Shown here piece after piece: positions 9,436 through 18,404 of a DNA stretch of 64,000 nucleotides (position 1 is its first letter; every line of letters begins with the position of its first letter). Source of the stretch: JAAUTG01 sp964458705 (GTDB lineage: Bacteria > Bacteroidota > Bacteroidia > Chitinophagales > Saprospiraceae); contig CAYWKD010000008.1 in NCBI GenBank assembly GCA_964458705.1, positions 24,055-88,054 on the forward strand. Direction: 5' to 3'. The translations under genes and the position numbers were made by a program. Under the pieces are notes generated by a model that was not told the DNA's origin, ran no database searches, and saw nothing but the letters and a program-made list of their open reading frames with translations.

Positions 9436-10377
9436 ATGAAGAATACTAGAAGAATTTTTATCAAGCAAACAGGTCAAGTTGCTTTGGGAGTAGGTGTCTT
9501 AGGATTGGCGTCCTGCAACAACAAGACTATGACAATGAAAGACACAGATGGGCTATTTTTCAAGCTGTCCTTGGCACAGTGGTCGTTGCACAAAGCCCTT
9601 TTTGCCAAAAAAATGGACAACTTAGAGTTTGCTATGAAGGCAAAGAGTATGGGCTTTGAAGGGATTGAATACGTGAATTCATTCTTTTTTGATAAAGCAG
9701 AAGATAAAAATTATCTGAAGGAAATGAAAATGCGAGCTTCGGACAATGGCGTCCAAAGTTTATTAATTATGATAGACAGAGAAGGTGGGCTGGGTGATCC
9801 TGATGACAAAGCAAGAAAAGAAGCAGTGATGAAGCACCATAAGTGGGTAGATGCAGCGAAATACTTAGGCTGTCACTCCATTCGAGTAAACGCTTTTGGT
9901 AAGGGGACAGCCGAAGAAGTTGCACAAGCAGCAGTGGATGGCTTAGGTTCTTTATCCGAATACGCTAAGGATGCAGGTCTAAATGTGATTGTAGAAAATC
10001 ATGGAAGTTACTCTTCTGATGGAATGTGGTTAACGAATGTCATGAAAAAAATTAACATGGAGAATTGTGGGACACTACCCGATTTCGGTAATTTTTGCAT
10101 CAAGCGACAGGAAAGTAATTGTGTGGAAGAATATGATCGCTATAAGGGAGTAACAGAAATGATGCCTTTTGCAAAGGCAGTGAGTGCCAAATCACATGAT
10201 TTTGACAAAGATGGCAATGAAATTCACACGGACTATAAGAAGATGATGCAGATTGTGAAAGAGGCTGGCTATAATGGATTTGTAGGAGTAGAATATGAAG
10301 GAAGCGAACTAGGAGAAGAAGAGGGAATCATTGCAACAAGGGATTTATTGATTAAAGTAGGTAAGGCACTTAGCTAA
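9436..10377 (+). CDS. Sugar phosphate isomerase/epimerase-like TIM-barrel lipoprotein (Tat signal)
   Basis: This 313-residue protein belongs to the xylose isomerase-like TIM-barrel family. The N-terminus holds a twin-arginine motif (TRRIFIKQ) and a hydrophobic stretch ending in LGLASCNN, so it looks like a Tat-exported lipoprotein that folds with its metal in the cytoplasm first. The barrel shows family patterns: IEYVNSFFF, NVIVENHG (metal-ligand Glu), GTLPDFGNF (Asp) and FVGVEYEG (Glu near the end). The exact substrate is unknown; relatives act on sugars or inositols. It stands alone and is followed by a perfect 10-bp hairpin. Confidence 0.85.
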   Translation: MKNTRRIFIKQTGQVALGVGVLGLASCNNKTMTMKDTDGLFFKLSLAQWSLHKALFAKKMDNLEFAMKAKSMGFEGIEYVNSFFFDKAEDKNYLKEMKMRASDNGVQSLLIMIDREGGLGDPDDKARKEAVMKHHKWVDAAKYLGCHSIRVNAFGKGTAEEVAQAAVDGLGSLSEYAKDAGLNVIVENHGSYSSDGMWLTNVMKKINMENCGTLPDFGNFCIKRQESNCVEEYDRYKGVTEMMPFAKAVSAKSHDFDKDGNEIHTDYKKMMQIVKEAGYNGFVGVEYEGSELGEEEGIIATRDLLIKVGKALS

Positions 10378-10400
10378 ATTCCACCATACAGATTCAGTTT

Positions 10401-10443
10401 CAGTTAGCAGTCAATTGATTTGTCTGCTAACTGTACGCTTCTT
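10401..10443 (+). terminator. Hairpin downstream of the isomerase-like gene
   Basis: Perfect 10-bp arms (10401-10410 and 10434-10443) surround a 23-base loop, 23 bases after the stop codon. The following sequence is moderately T-rich (cttcttttg). This is probably a terminator or an mRNA 3'-end hairpin. Confidence 0.45.
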
Positions 10444-10602
10444 TTGCGAACTCATTATCTAGTGTGCGGATACTTCATCTTTTTGTAAAGCGTTGTGGAA
10501 ATGAGAATTTTGATTCAGCACTGAATTTCATTGGTTGTATTTGGCTTTTTAGAAAGCATAAAACACCTGCTAGCGTATAAATATATTTGTATTTTACTTA
10601 CA

Positions 10603-11268
10603 TTATATGGAATTGGCTTTTTTTAGATAATTTCTAAATGGTTCTGACAAAATATATGCTTGCTCTATAATGTTCGTAAACTCATCATTTATTATCTCCT
10701 CTTGAGTTAAATCTCTGGAGATAACAAAACTCTTATATCTTAAATAACCGACAAAAGGGTGATCTTTTGCATAACCTCTAGGGCTGGTTTTTAGTGACTT
10801 GGTGAAGTTTGACAAACCATTAAAGAATGCCTTGAACGCACTATTTTCCAAGATTTCCTTAAAGGACTGTCCATCATAGTCTATTGCTTCTCTAATATTT
10901 TTTAATGTTTGTTTGTCCGGATTATGATAACCACAGCCAACGAATGAATTCTCTATACCTACTGAAATATGAAGGGGAGAAAAAATATCAGTTTTATCCA
11001 TGATAGAAAAGGTGAAGAAATCTTTATAGATGGGTAAATTTGGATTATACATTCTGTTATTTGTAATCCTCGAAATACAATTTTTTGGGTCAAAACGACT
11101 AAAATATTCGTTGTCATGTTTACGAAGAATAGTCAGTATGTTTTGTACTTCTTCAAGCCAACATTTTTTTGCATGAACGTATCTTTTTCGATTACTGTCC
11201 ATCCATTCCTTATTATTATTTTGTCTTAGATCTTTTAAGAAATTTAAGACTATTTCGTTGTTGTTCAT
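10603..11268 (-). CDS. DUF2461 (TIGR02453) family protein
   Basis: This 221-residue soluble protein matches the DUF2461 family. It shows the opening FLKDLRQNNNKEWMDSNRKRY, the central ISRITNNRMYNPNLPIYKDFF (in other members, a conserved R-I-x-R-D-x-R-F-x-x-D-K-x-P-Y-K region), and the later KTSPRGYAKDHPFVGYLRYK. The length is normal. Function is unknown for the family. The ATG at 11268 matches the usual start. The gene is AT-rich and has no operon partner; 225 bases separate it from the convergent isomerase-like gene. Confidence 0.85.
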   Translation of the reverse strand: MNNNEIVLNFLKDLRQNNNKEWMDSNRKRYVHAKKCWLEEVQNILTILRKHDNEYFSRFDPKNCISRITNNRMYNPNLPIYKDFFTFSIMDKTDIFSPLHISVGIENSFVGCGYHNPDKQTLKNIREAIDYDGQSFKEILENSAFKAFFNGLSNFTKSLKTSPRGYAKDHPFVGYLRYKSFVISRDLTQEEIINDEFTNIIEQAYILSEPFRNYLKKANSI

Positions 11269-11544
11269 ATCTCACTTGTCTTTGTTAATAGAGTAGTTGA
11301 TTAAATGGCAATTAGGACAAACGCACCAAAATTTTTCAGCTTTGATTGCCAATACTTTATAAAATCAAATGAAAATGAGCTATAAAGATATAATTTTATA
11401 AATTATTGATAATCAGAACTTATTTTGATGTGCTTGACCTGAATGGCAATAGAGCTGCTTTTCATTTGTTGCTCCCTTGGTCGTCTAGTAAGATAAAAAC
11501 ACTACTAGAAAACATTACTATTTTATACTCATTATTTTTAATAG

Positions 11545-11976
11545 TTATAATTGATACTTCATTTTTATAGCTAATTTTAAAGGCTGATTACTGACCTTGA
11601 AAGCATTATCATTAAACAAAGGTTTACTCATACTCGGCAGCACATTTTTTGATGCACCAAAGCCTTCTTTGGGAATACCTAAGAAATTCACATCTAATGT
11701 ATTGTTGCTGTTTTCATCGTGGACAAAAGCAATAGCGTACGTCCCTGTTGGAACATTCTCAAAAGTCAAAAACGCTTTACTTCCATTTATTCTTACAGAT
11801 TTAGAAGCAACAGCTTTATTGCTTTCCGAAGGAAATTTTTTAGCATCATCAAATAAATAAGCACGGCAAATGCCTTTCTCATTTCTAAAGTTTTCTACTT
11901 CAATAGTTATTGAAGCTTTTTGTGCTTTTGCCGAAATGGCACCTAAAAATAATAAAGCAAAAAATATTTTTTTCAT
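11545..11976 (-). CDS. DUF2141 domain secreted protein
   Basis: This 143-residue protein has a cleavable signal peptide (ending near ISAKAQ, residues 1-18) and a beta-sandwich of the DUF2141 family. Visible patterns are ITIEVENFRNEKGICRAYLF, then VPTGTYAIAFVHDENSNNTLD, then GIPKEGFGASKN. The domain is common in Bacteroidota, often near outer-membrane or pigment genes, and is thought to be periplasmic; no activity is established. It lies downstream of the ACP-like gene on the same strand but 230 bases away, so it is probably a separate transcript. Confidence 0.85.
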   Translation of the reverse strand: MKKIFFALLFLGAISAKAQKASITIEVENFRNEKGICRAYLFDDAKKFPSESNKAVASKSVRINGSKAFLTFENVPTGTYAIAFVHDENSNNTLDVNFLGIPKEGFGASKNVLPSMSKPLFNDNAFKVSNQPLKLAIKMKYQL

Positions 11977-12206
11977 TTTATAAATATTTAAGTAAATCCA
12001 TGATGATTAAGTTGGATTTACAGTTAAGTAATATGTAAAAAAGCTAAGTATCCTGAGAAGTCTTATACTTATAAAGTATTGAAAATAAAGGTAGTAAGAC
12101 TAATAAAATCTTTAAATTATGTAAATTTTAGTATAATAATTAACCGCCAGCATGCTCCTTATCAAAAAAGGAAGAAGAAACACGCTAAGCCCAAAGATCA
12201 TCGGAA

Positions 12207-12509
12207 TTATCGACTGAGTGAGGCAGTTTCTAGAATCTTATCTGAGTATTTTTCAGACTCCTTCGCCTTTAATAAATTATTAGTAATATAATGAACAATA
12301 TCACTGATATTGAACGTATTGTGAACTTGATGTTCCAAAATAATTTTAAATTCGTTCTCCAGTGCTAAGGATAAAAAAATCATATCATATTCATCTAGTG
12401 CCAAATCTTCTTCCAGATTAGTTTCAGCAGAAAGATAACGTTTTACGAGTCTAAATTCTTTGATTATCACTTGTTTGATTCTGTTTTCAATACCATGATA
12501 CTTCCTCAT
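12207..12509 (-). CDS. Acyl-carrier-protein-like protein lacking the phosphopantetheine serine
   Basis: This 100-residue protein aligns along its length with acyl carrier proteins. IENRIKQVI matches the first helix, NLEEDLALDEYDM matches the segment around the attachment site, FLSLALENEF matches helix II, and ISDIVHYITNNL matches the last helix. The normal D-S-L attachment triplet reads D-E-Y, so glutamate replaces the serine that carries 4'-phosphopantetheine. About 20 extra residues follow the fold. It cannot carry an acyl chain in the usual way, so a binding or regulatory role is inferred. It starts 12 bases after tolC and is the last gene of the efflux operon. The sequence shows no frameshift or truncation. 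Confidence 0.72.
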   Translation of the reverse strand: MRKYHGIENRIKQVIIKEFRLVKRYLSAETNLEEDLALDEYDMIFLSLALENEFKIILEHQVHNTFNISDIVHYITNNLLKAKESEKYSDKILETASLSR

Positions 12510-12521
12510 GTTGAGCTAATT

Positions 12522-13853
12522 TTATTCCACAGCGTTACCCATAATCAAGGTTAATAGGTAAAATGATTTGTGCAAATCCGCTTGAAGGGTGTTGAGTAAT
12601 ATTTTTGAATTAATAACTGCCAGTTGTACTTCTCGCAACGTAATTTCAGGTACTTGCCCAACAGCGTTTCGCTCCTTAATCTTGCTGTATGTTTCCTCAT
12701 ACACTTTAAGATTATCGGTTTCCAGAGCAATCAGCGCATTGGTTTTTTCTATGGTCGTCAGTTCTTTACGCGCTTTAGCGTAGAGCGATTCCTTTAGATC
12801 GTCGTACTGCATTTTTGAAATAGTCCGATCAATAGCGGCATTTTGCAGCTTTATCTTGTTTGCTCCTCCATTATAAAGGTTGTATTTTGCCGTGATACCA
12901 ATAGTGCCACCAATATTTTGAATGCTTTTTAATTGCTGCACATCATTTTGCTGGTAAAAAAAGCCTGCGTTGCCAAAAGCAGTGACGATTGGCATGCTGA
13001 CAAGATTGCTTTGTTCTACCTGAATATCGGCTACATAAATGCCACTTTGAGCAAGTTTCAGAGTAGGATTTTGCTGAACAATAGTTGAAAATACTTGCTC
13101 TCGATTCGGAAAGATAATGTCTTGATTGATGTCGCTCATTAGATAAGTATTTTCTGATTCATCCTCCATAAGCATTTTGAGTTCTATCAATAATTGACTT
13201 TCAGCAAGCCTGATGTTTTCCAAAGCACTGCGATCCTTATTGATATTAGTTTGCGCTTGTAGAATATCTAAACTAACCGCTTTGCCAAATTCAGCACTAT
13301 TATTGAGTTTTTGTACCCGTTCCTCGTTCACAGCAATACTTTCCAAAAGGACATTTTGCTGCTTTTGAAGTTTGAACAACTCAAAATATAGATTAACCAC
13401 TCCAGTAATGAGCTCATTGGCAATCACTGCTTGTTTGTTGCGCTCTATCTCGTTCAATCCTTCAAAAAGGCGATACCTTAATTTGGCTTGCCCACCATCA
13501 AAAAGGACATAGCCCGCCTCTACCCCTACATTGGTTAGAACGGATTCCACGCCCCATTCCTCAATGTCTATAGTTGGTGGCTCGGGCTGAAAGGTACGCA
13601 GTTCAATATTGCTTCTATTGTTGGTGTAACTGCCCGTAGCAACAGCATTGACCTCTGGAAGTTGCCCTGTCAATGCTTTATTGATGTTGTTTTCGGACAG
13701 TTGAACGTACTGTGCTTGAATTTGCAGTTGGTCACTTGCTGAAAGCACCTTACTAATAGCATCTTCTAAATTCAATGCAACCTGTGCATTAACCGCTATG
13801 GGAAAAGCCAAAATAGCCATCCACTTCATCCAAGGTTTTATATTTATATGCAT
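12522..13853 (-). CDS. TolC family outer-membrane efflux channel
   Basis: This 443-residue outer-membrane protein has a signal peptide (AFPIAVNAQ, cut near residue 24) and two repeated coiled-coil/beta modules of the TolC/OEP family. The pattern LNLEDAISKVLSAS opens the first module, and GKAVSLDILQAQTNINKDRSALENI is a typical helical hairpin. It would form the trimeric exit duct of the tripartite pump. The gene lies 26 bases after the RND pump gene and 12 bases before the ACP-like gene, so it is third in a four-gene operon. Confidence 0.93.
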   Translation of the reverse strand: MHINIKPWMKWMAILAFPIAVNAQVALNLEDAISKVLSASDQLQIQAQYVQLSENNINKALTGQLPEVNAVATGSYTNNRSNIELRTFQPEPPTIDIEEWGVESVLTNVGVEAGYVLFDGGQAKLRYRLFEGLNEIERNKQAVIANELITGVVNLYFELFKLQKQQNVLLESIAVNEERVQKLNNSAEFGKAVSLDILQAQTNINKDRSALENIRLAESQLLIELKMLMEDESENTYLMSDINQDIIFPNREQVFSTIVQQNPTLKLAQSGIYVADIQVEQSNLVSMPIVTAFGNAGFFYQQNDVQQLKSIQNIGGTIGITAKYNLYNGGANKIKLQNAAIDRTISKMQYDDLKESLYAKARKELTTIEKTNALIALETDNLKVYEETYSKIKERNAVGQVPEITLREVQLAVINSKILLNTLQADLHKSFYLLTLIMGNAVE

Positions 13854-13879
13854 TGTATTTCCGTTTTAAAATGAAAAAA

Positions 13880-16800
13880 TTAGACCAATTCGCGTTTTGT
13901 TTCGCGCAATGCCACATCCAAACTACTTGGCGTAACTTCCCTTTGGCGCATCAAATATTTGGCGAACCAATATTTTGAATTGGCAAAAAGCACCAGTACG
14001 CTAGGTAAGAATATCAAAGAGAGCACCGTCCCAAAGATGAGTCCATAAGAAATTGCAATAGCCGTGGGCTTCAAGAATTGTGCACTTAAGGAATTATTTA
14101 ATAGCAGTGGCATCAATCCAAACACGGTAGTGATAGTTGTCAAAATAATTGGCCTAAACCTTGACGTAGCTGCCATCCTGAGCGAATCGCCCACAGAATG
14201 CCCTTCTTTGAGATAGTCATTGTAAGTGGAAATCAACACCAAAGCGTTATTAATAAGGATACCCCAAAGAGCGATCATGCCTAAGATAGAGAAAATACTC
14301 ACTGGAATATTGTGCAGATAAGTGCCCCAAGCGACTCCCACAAAGGCAAAAGGTAGCATGAATAAAATGGCTAAAGTCTTACTAATGGAACGATAGTTGA
14401 GCATCAAAATACCAATCATAAAAATGAATACTAGCGTGCCTGGTGTCTGAGCTGAATTTTGTGTCTTGGCAGAAAGTCGTGCCTCGCCTTCTAAGGTGTA
14501 GCGGATATTGGGAAACTCTGCTACAATAGCTTTCAAAACCGTATTTTCTGCTTCGGCAAGTACACTAGGCACGGAGACTAAAGGGTTCATGACATCTGCT
14601 TCTACTTTTATTTCTCTAATCCCATTTTGATGATTAATTTCAGCTACATTTTCTTTGAACGTAATATCCATCAATTCTTCAACAGGATACACCGCACCTT
14701 GCGGCGTTTTGAACTGCATTTGTTTGATATCATCCAACGATTTTCGATCGGCTTCACTGTATCTAAGCCAAACTTTGACTTCATCGTCGCCGCGCTGCAA
14801 ACTTTGTACTTCTAAGCCGAAAAAGCCTTTTCGAAGTTCATTAAACACCATTCCTTCGGATAAACCTAAGAATTTAGCTTTAGGCTTCAAGGTCATTTCC
14901 AGCTCTGGCATTCCACGTTTATCGGTGTCGGTTACGTCTTTAAGGTCGCTTTTTCCTTCTAACCAAGTTCTTAACTTCGTTTTTGCAATGCGCAGTTCAT
15001 CTAAATTCCTGCCTACCAAAGCAATAGAAACAGGCTTTCCAAAGATAGCAATACTGCCATAGGATAAATTTACTGCCTCTGGAATCGGACCAACTGCCTC
15101 TCTAATTTTGTTGGCAATATCAAAGGACATAATTCCTCTGGTGTCTCCCTCAAGCAAATAAATATTGATTTTGCCTTCATTAGAACTTGGACCTATAATG
15201 CGCTCTGCGTATTTCACCACTTGAAGTCCATCTGTTCGGTTTTGACTGTATTCTTCGTTGATTTGCCATATTTTTTCTTCTATCATTTCTAGCTTTTTGT
15301 TCACAATGGATTCATCTGTACCCAAAGGAAGTTCAAGACTAGCGGTAATAACATCTTGATCTAGTGTAGGAAAAAACGTGCCTTTAATCGTGCCATTACT
15401 CATTGCACCCACGGTGAGGAACATCGTTACGATGACTGCCAAAACGCCTACTATCGGATATTTCACAGCAAAATTGATGATAACCGAAAACACTTTATCT
15501 CTGAAAACGAGCAGTGAATTGTTCGTCCATTGAGTGAGTTTCCAAGGTTTATTGTTTCTATTCAAATCCCTAGAGCGGGCAATTTGGACAGGTAGGATGA
15601 ACAAACTTCCCAAGAATGCGACCAAAAGTGTGGCACAAACCACAAAAGAAATATCTGAAAAATAATCACCTAATTGTCCATCTAAGAAAAAGAACATCGA
15701 AAATGCTAACACCGTAGTAAATAGAGAGGACATAATAGAAGGAATTACTTCTATCGTGCCTGTTATGGCTGCTTGTAGCGGACTGATTCCAGACTGAAAT
15801 TTTTCATAAATATTTTCTGCTACTACTACACCATCATCCACAATAACGCCTAGTACGATAATCAATCCAAAAAGCGATACTTGGTTGATAGTCAAGTCGT
15901 AAAAGTTCGATAAGATGAACATTCCCAGTAAGGCTACTGGAATTTTAAAGGCTACCCAAAAAGCAATTCTAGGACTTAGAAATAAACCTAGTACAATCAG
16001 TACCAGTAAAATACCTTGCCAAGCATTATCTACCAAAGTACCGATAGCATCGGAAAGTGCAATCGCTCTATCTTCGACAATAACCATTTCAACGCCACTA
16101 TGTGAAGCATTGAACTTTTCGATATAAGCATTAATGTCTTCCGCATTTTGTAAAATATCTTCCTGCGATCGGCTGAATATTTTCATAATCACACCGGGTT
16201 TACCATTCACATAAGATTGGTTAGGCTTATCCGAAAAACGATTCTGAACATCGGCAACATCTCTCAAATTCACCACTTTACCATCGGGATTGGTTTTGAT
16301 GGGAATATCCAAAAGTCCTTTTGCGTAATACGCACGATTGTCTAGTCGGATTAATGCTTTACCTTGTTCTGTTTTCAGTTCACCTGCGGAAGCCTTGAGA
16401 TTGGTTAGTTGAATAGCGTTGGCGATGTCGTCAAAAGTTAGATTGTAAGCACTCAAGTCGCGCTCTCTAACGGTAATTTCAATTTCTTCCTCTGGAAATC
16501 CACTTAGAAACACTTGGGAAAGATTAGGCGAGTACATCAACTCTTCCTTTATGTTTTCTGCATGGTCTTTGAGTGTCGTTAGTGGAACTTCACCGACTAA
16601 GCCCAAAGTCATCGTGTAATTTAGAATTTCCTCTTTGGTAATCGCTGGTGTTTCTACACCTGCTGGAAAAGTACTGATTTTATCCACTGCGCTATTAATG
16701 TCCGACAGGACTTCTTCTACCACGGCATTTTCCAATACTTCTACTCGAACATTGGCAAAACTTTCACTGGAAGTTGACGTTACGCGATCAACTCCTTTCA

Positions 16801-17023
16801 AGCCATCGAGATTGTCTTCAATTTTATTGACTACTTCTTCCTCTACCTCTTGTGGGGAAGCACCGCGATACACCACGTTAATATTGATAAAACTGACTGG
16901 CTCGGGCGGTAAAAAGTTGGAGCGCATTGAAAGAAGGGTCAACAAGCCGACCACTAAAATCAAAGCCACCATAGTATTGGCAACCGTTGGAAGTTGCACC
17001 ATTGATTTAATTATATCCTTCAT
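13880..17023 (-). CDS. RND efflux pump, inner-membrane transporter (AcrB/HAE1 type)
   Basis: This 1047-residue transporter has the full RND layout: TM1 near residues 10-30, a first periplasmic domain, TM2-TM6 from about 335 to 480, TM7, a second periplasmic domain, and TM8-TM12 to the end. The proton-relay aspartates sit in VIVDDGVVVAENIY on TM4. Length is typical of HAE1 pumps. It exchanges protons for lipophilic substrates such as drugs, bile-like compounds or fatty molecules; the actual substrate is unknown. It sits 6 bases after the adaptor gene. The TetR gene and the paired operator upstream suggest inducible expression. Confidence 0.95.
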   Translation of the reverse strand: MKDIIKSMVQLPTVANTMVALILVVGLLTLLSMRSNFLPPEPVSFININVVYRGASPQEVEEEVVNKIEDNLDGLKGVDRVTSTSSESFANVRVEVLENAVVEEVLSDINSAVDKISTFPAGVETPAITKEEILNYTMTLGLVGEVPLTTLKDHAENIKEELMYSPNLSQVFLSGFPEEEIEITVRERDLSAYNLTFDDIANAIQLTNLKASAGELKTEQGKALIRLDNRAYYAKGLLDIPIKTNPDGKVVNLRDVADVQNRFSDKPNQSYVNGKPGVIMKIFSRSQEDILQNAEDINAYIEKFNASHSGVEMVIVEDRAIALSDAIGTLVDNAWQGILLVLIVLGLFLSPRIAFWVAFKIPVALLGMFILSNFYDLTINQVSLFGLIIVLGVIVDDGVVVAENIYEKFQSGISPLQAAITGTIEVIPSIMSSLFTTVLAFSMFFFLDGQLGDYFSDISFVVCATLLVAFLGSLFILPVQIARSRDLNRNNKPWKLTQWTNNSLLVFRDKVFSVIINFAVKYPIVGVLAVIVTMFLTVGAMSNGTIKGTFFPTLDQDVITASLELPLGTDESIVNKKLEMIEEKIWQINEEYSQNRTDGLQVVKYAERIIGPSSNEGKINIYLLEGDTRGIMSFDIANKIREAVGPIPEAVNLSYGSIAIFGKPVSIALVGRNLDELRIAKTKLRTWLEGKSDLKDVTDTDKRGMPELEMTLKPKAKFLGLSEGMVFNELRKGFFGLEVQSLQRGDDEVKVWLRYSEADRKSLDDIKQMQFKTPQGAVYPVEELMDITFKENVAEINHQNGIREIKVEADVMNPLVSVPSVLAEAENTVLKAIVAEFPNIRYTLEGEARLSAKTQNSAQTPGTLVFIFMIGILMLNYRSISKTLAILFMLPFAFVGVAWGTYLHNIPVSIFSILGMIALWGILINNALVLISTYNDYLKEGHSVGDSLRMAATSRFRPIILTTITTVFGLMPLLLNNSLSAQFLKPTAIAISYGLIFGTVLSLIFLPSVLVLFANSKYWFAKYLMRQREVTPSSLDVALRETKRELV

Positions 17024-17029
17024 TGCTCA

Positions 17030-18157
17030 TTATTCTTTTACCAAAGCACCCTCCATAGGCACATTGAATTGATTTAAAATTAATTGATCGCCTGCGTTAA
17101 GCCCTCTCACTGCCACATACTGAGTGGTGTATTCTAGTGGCTCAACCGTTTTCACTTTGATGGTATTGTTTTCCAGCACCATAACGCCGTTATCTCGATT
17201 GATGGCAGCAGTTGGGATAATCGCTACATTTTGTAGTGTTGAAGTATTCAAATCGCCTTCGAGATACATACCAGCATTAACTTTTGTACCCCTTACCTGA
17301 AAAAATGCAGTCATGTTTTGTGTCTGCGGATCAATTGTTTTATTCACCCTAACGAGTTTACCTTGAAAATTCCCTGCACCCTCATTACTTGAAAAAGTAA
17401 CCACATCACCGATTTTGATTGCATTAGCAGCAGCCGTATTCAGACCAGCTTTTAATTCAAAATTATTGCGATGAGCAATCGTGCCAAGTGGCTGACCAGG
17501 GGAGACTAAACTCCCGACATCAATGTTGGATTGAATAATTGTGCCAGCATAAGGTGCGTGAATGGTATATTTTGAGAGCCGCTCCTCTTGAGATTTAATA
17601 TTAAAATATTGGCTGTAAATCTGATAGGTGATGATAAAATACTTTTCTTTTTCAGATTTAGGTTCTGGCAACTCAGGCAGAGATATTCCTGCCTTGTAAT
17701 TTTCGATGTACGTTTTCCAGTCAGGATAGCTTTCTGGAAAGTCGGATTTCATGTCGGGCATCATATTGGTCAATAAATTCAAGAAAGCACTTCTTTGAGC
17801 CTCCAGCGCCAGTGCGAACTCACGGCTATCAATCAAGATAATTGGTGCATTTTTGTCAAAGTTCGCACCTTCTTTGAGGGCAACGCTGCTGGGTAAAATC
17901 TTTCCTTGCACTTCTGCGGAAAGTGCAGTGGTGTTTTGAGGAATCACTCTACCCGAAACTTTGCTTTTCAAAGGCATTTCCTCTAGTACAACTTGTTGAA
18001 TTTGTAGATCTGACTTACTAATAAGCGCAGCAGAATTAGTAGAATTGGCTTCAAGTTCTTTTGCTGCATTATCGTCTGGCTTAGCATTAGCATCGCTACA
18101 ACTTTGAAAGGTGATAGCAACAGCAAGCCATGCCATTAAAAGAAATAAAAGCTTCAT
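17030..18157 (-). CDS. RND efflux periplasmic adaptor (membrane fusion protein), lipoprotein
   Basis: This 375-residue adaptor starts with a lipoprotein signal peptide (AVAITFQSCSD, Cys20). It then shows the barrel-sandwich halves: VSGRVIPQNTTALSAEVQGK and, after a helical hairpin, YTIHAPYAGTIIQSNIDVGS. A beta-barrel and membrane-proximal domain follow, ending in ALVKE. It should bridge the RND pump and the TolC channel across the periplasm. It is the first gene of the operon; its promoter region holds two TetR-type palindromes at 18195-18250. Confidence 0.93.
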   Translation of the reverse strand: MKLLFLLMAWLAVAITFQSCSDANAKPDDNAAKELEANSTNSAALISKSDLQIQQVVLEEMPLKSKVSGRVIPQNTTALSAEVQGKILPSSVALKEGANFDKNAPIILIDSREFALALEAQRSAFLNLLTNMMPDMKSDFPESYPDWKTYIENYKAGISLPELPEPKSEKEKYFIITYQIYSQYFNIKSQEERLSKYTIHAPYAGTIIQSNIDVGSLVSPGQPLGTIAHRNNFELKAGLNTAAANAIKIGDVVTFSSNEGAGNFQGKLVRVNKTIDPQTQNMTAFFQVRGTKVNAGMYLEGDLNTSTLQNVAIIPTAAINRDNGVMVLENNTIKVKTVEPLEYTTQYVAVRGLNAGDQLILNQFNVPMEGALVKE

Positions 18158-18194
18158 GATAACAATTTTAAAGGTGAAAACTATTTTTTATGTA

Positions 18195-18217
18195 AAAAAT
18201 GACTGACAGTCATTTTT
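18195..18217. promoter_or_regulatory. TetR-type operator, primary palindrome
   Basis: A perfect palindrome with 11-bp arms around a single central A has the 13-base core TGACTGACAGTCA at 18200-18212. It lies 38 bases upstream of the adaptor start, in the right place to block transcription of the efflux operon. The neighbouring TetR is the likely ligand-responsive binder, by inference. Confidence 0.7.
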
Positions 18218-18234
18218 AGATTCAGCATATAAAC

Positions 18235-18247
18235 TGACTGTTGGTCA
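18235..18247. promoter_or_regulatory. TetR-type operator, second copy
   Basis: The core TGACTGTTGGTCA matches the primary operator core at 10 of 13 positions. The two cores are 35 bases apart centre to centre, which suggests binding of two dimers. Confidence 0.5.
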
Positions 18248-18347
18248 TTTTGTTCATTTGCTCTTTAAAAAATTAAAAAATATTTTCTAAACTTAGAAAA
18301 TTAAGGCGAGTAGTAAAACTGATATTGGTTAGTGTAAGTGAGGAGTT

Positions 18348-18395
18348 AACTAGATTAGTGCTTCTGCTTATTTAAGCAGAAGCACTAATCTAGTT
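18348..18395. terminator. Perfect 23-bp hairpin between tetR and the efflux operon
   Basis: Arms 18348-18370 and 18373-18395 are perfect complements of 23 bases, leaving a tiny loop. The hairpin is 10 bases past the tetR stop. On the plus strand it is followed by a T-rich tract (ttttgattt); on the tetR strand the T-run is missing. It probably insulates the efflux promoter from tetR transcription. Confidence 0.6.
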
Positions 18396-18404
18396 TTGAT
18401 TTAT

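Noticed and set aside
12079..12291. Plus-strand frame of 70 codons
   Set aside because: It lies antisense to the ACP-like gene over much of its length and its translation has low complexity (KKRKKKHAK); no family or start context supports it.
14655..15062. Plus-strand frame of 135 codons inside the RND pump gene
   Set aside because: It is a shadow of a clearly coding frame; its translation is Ser- and Cys-rich with no motif.
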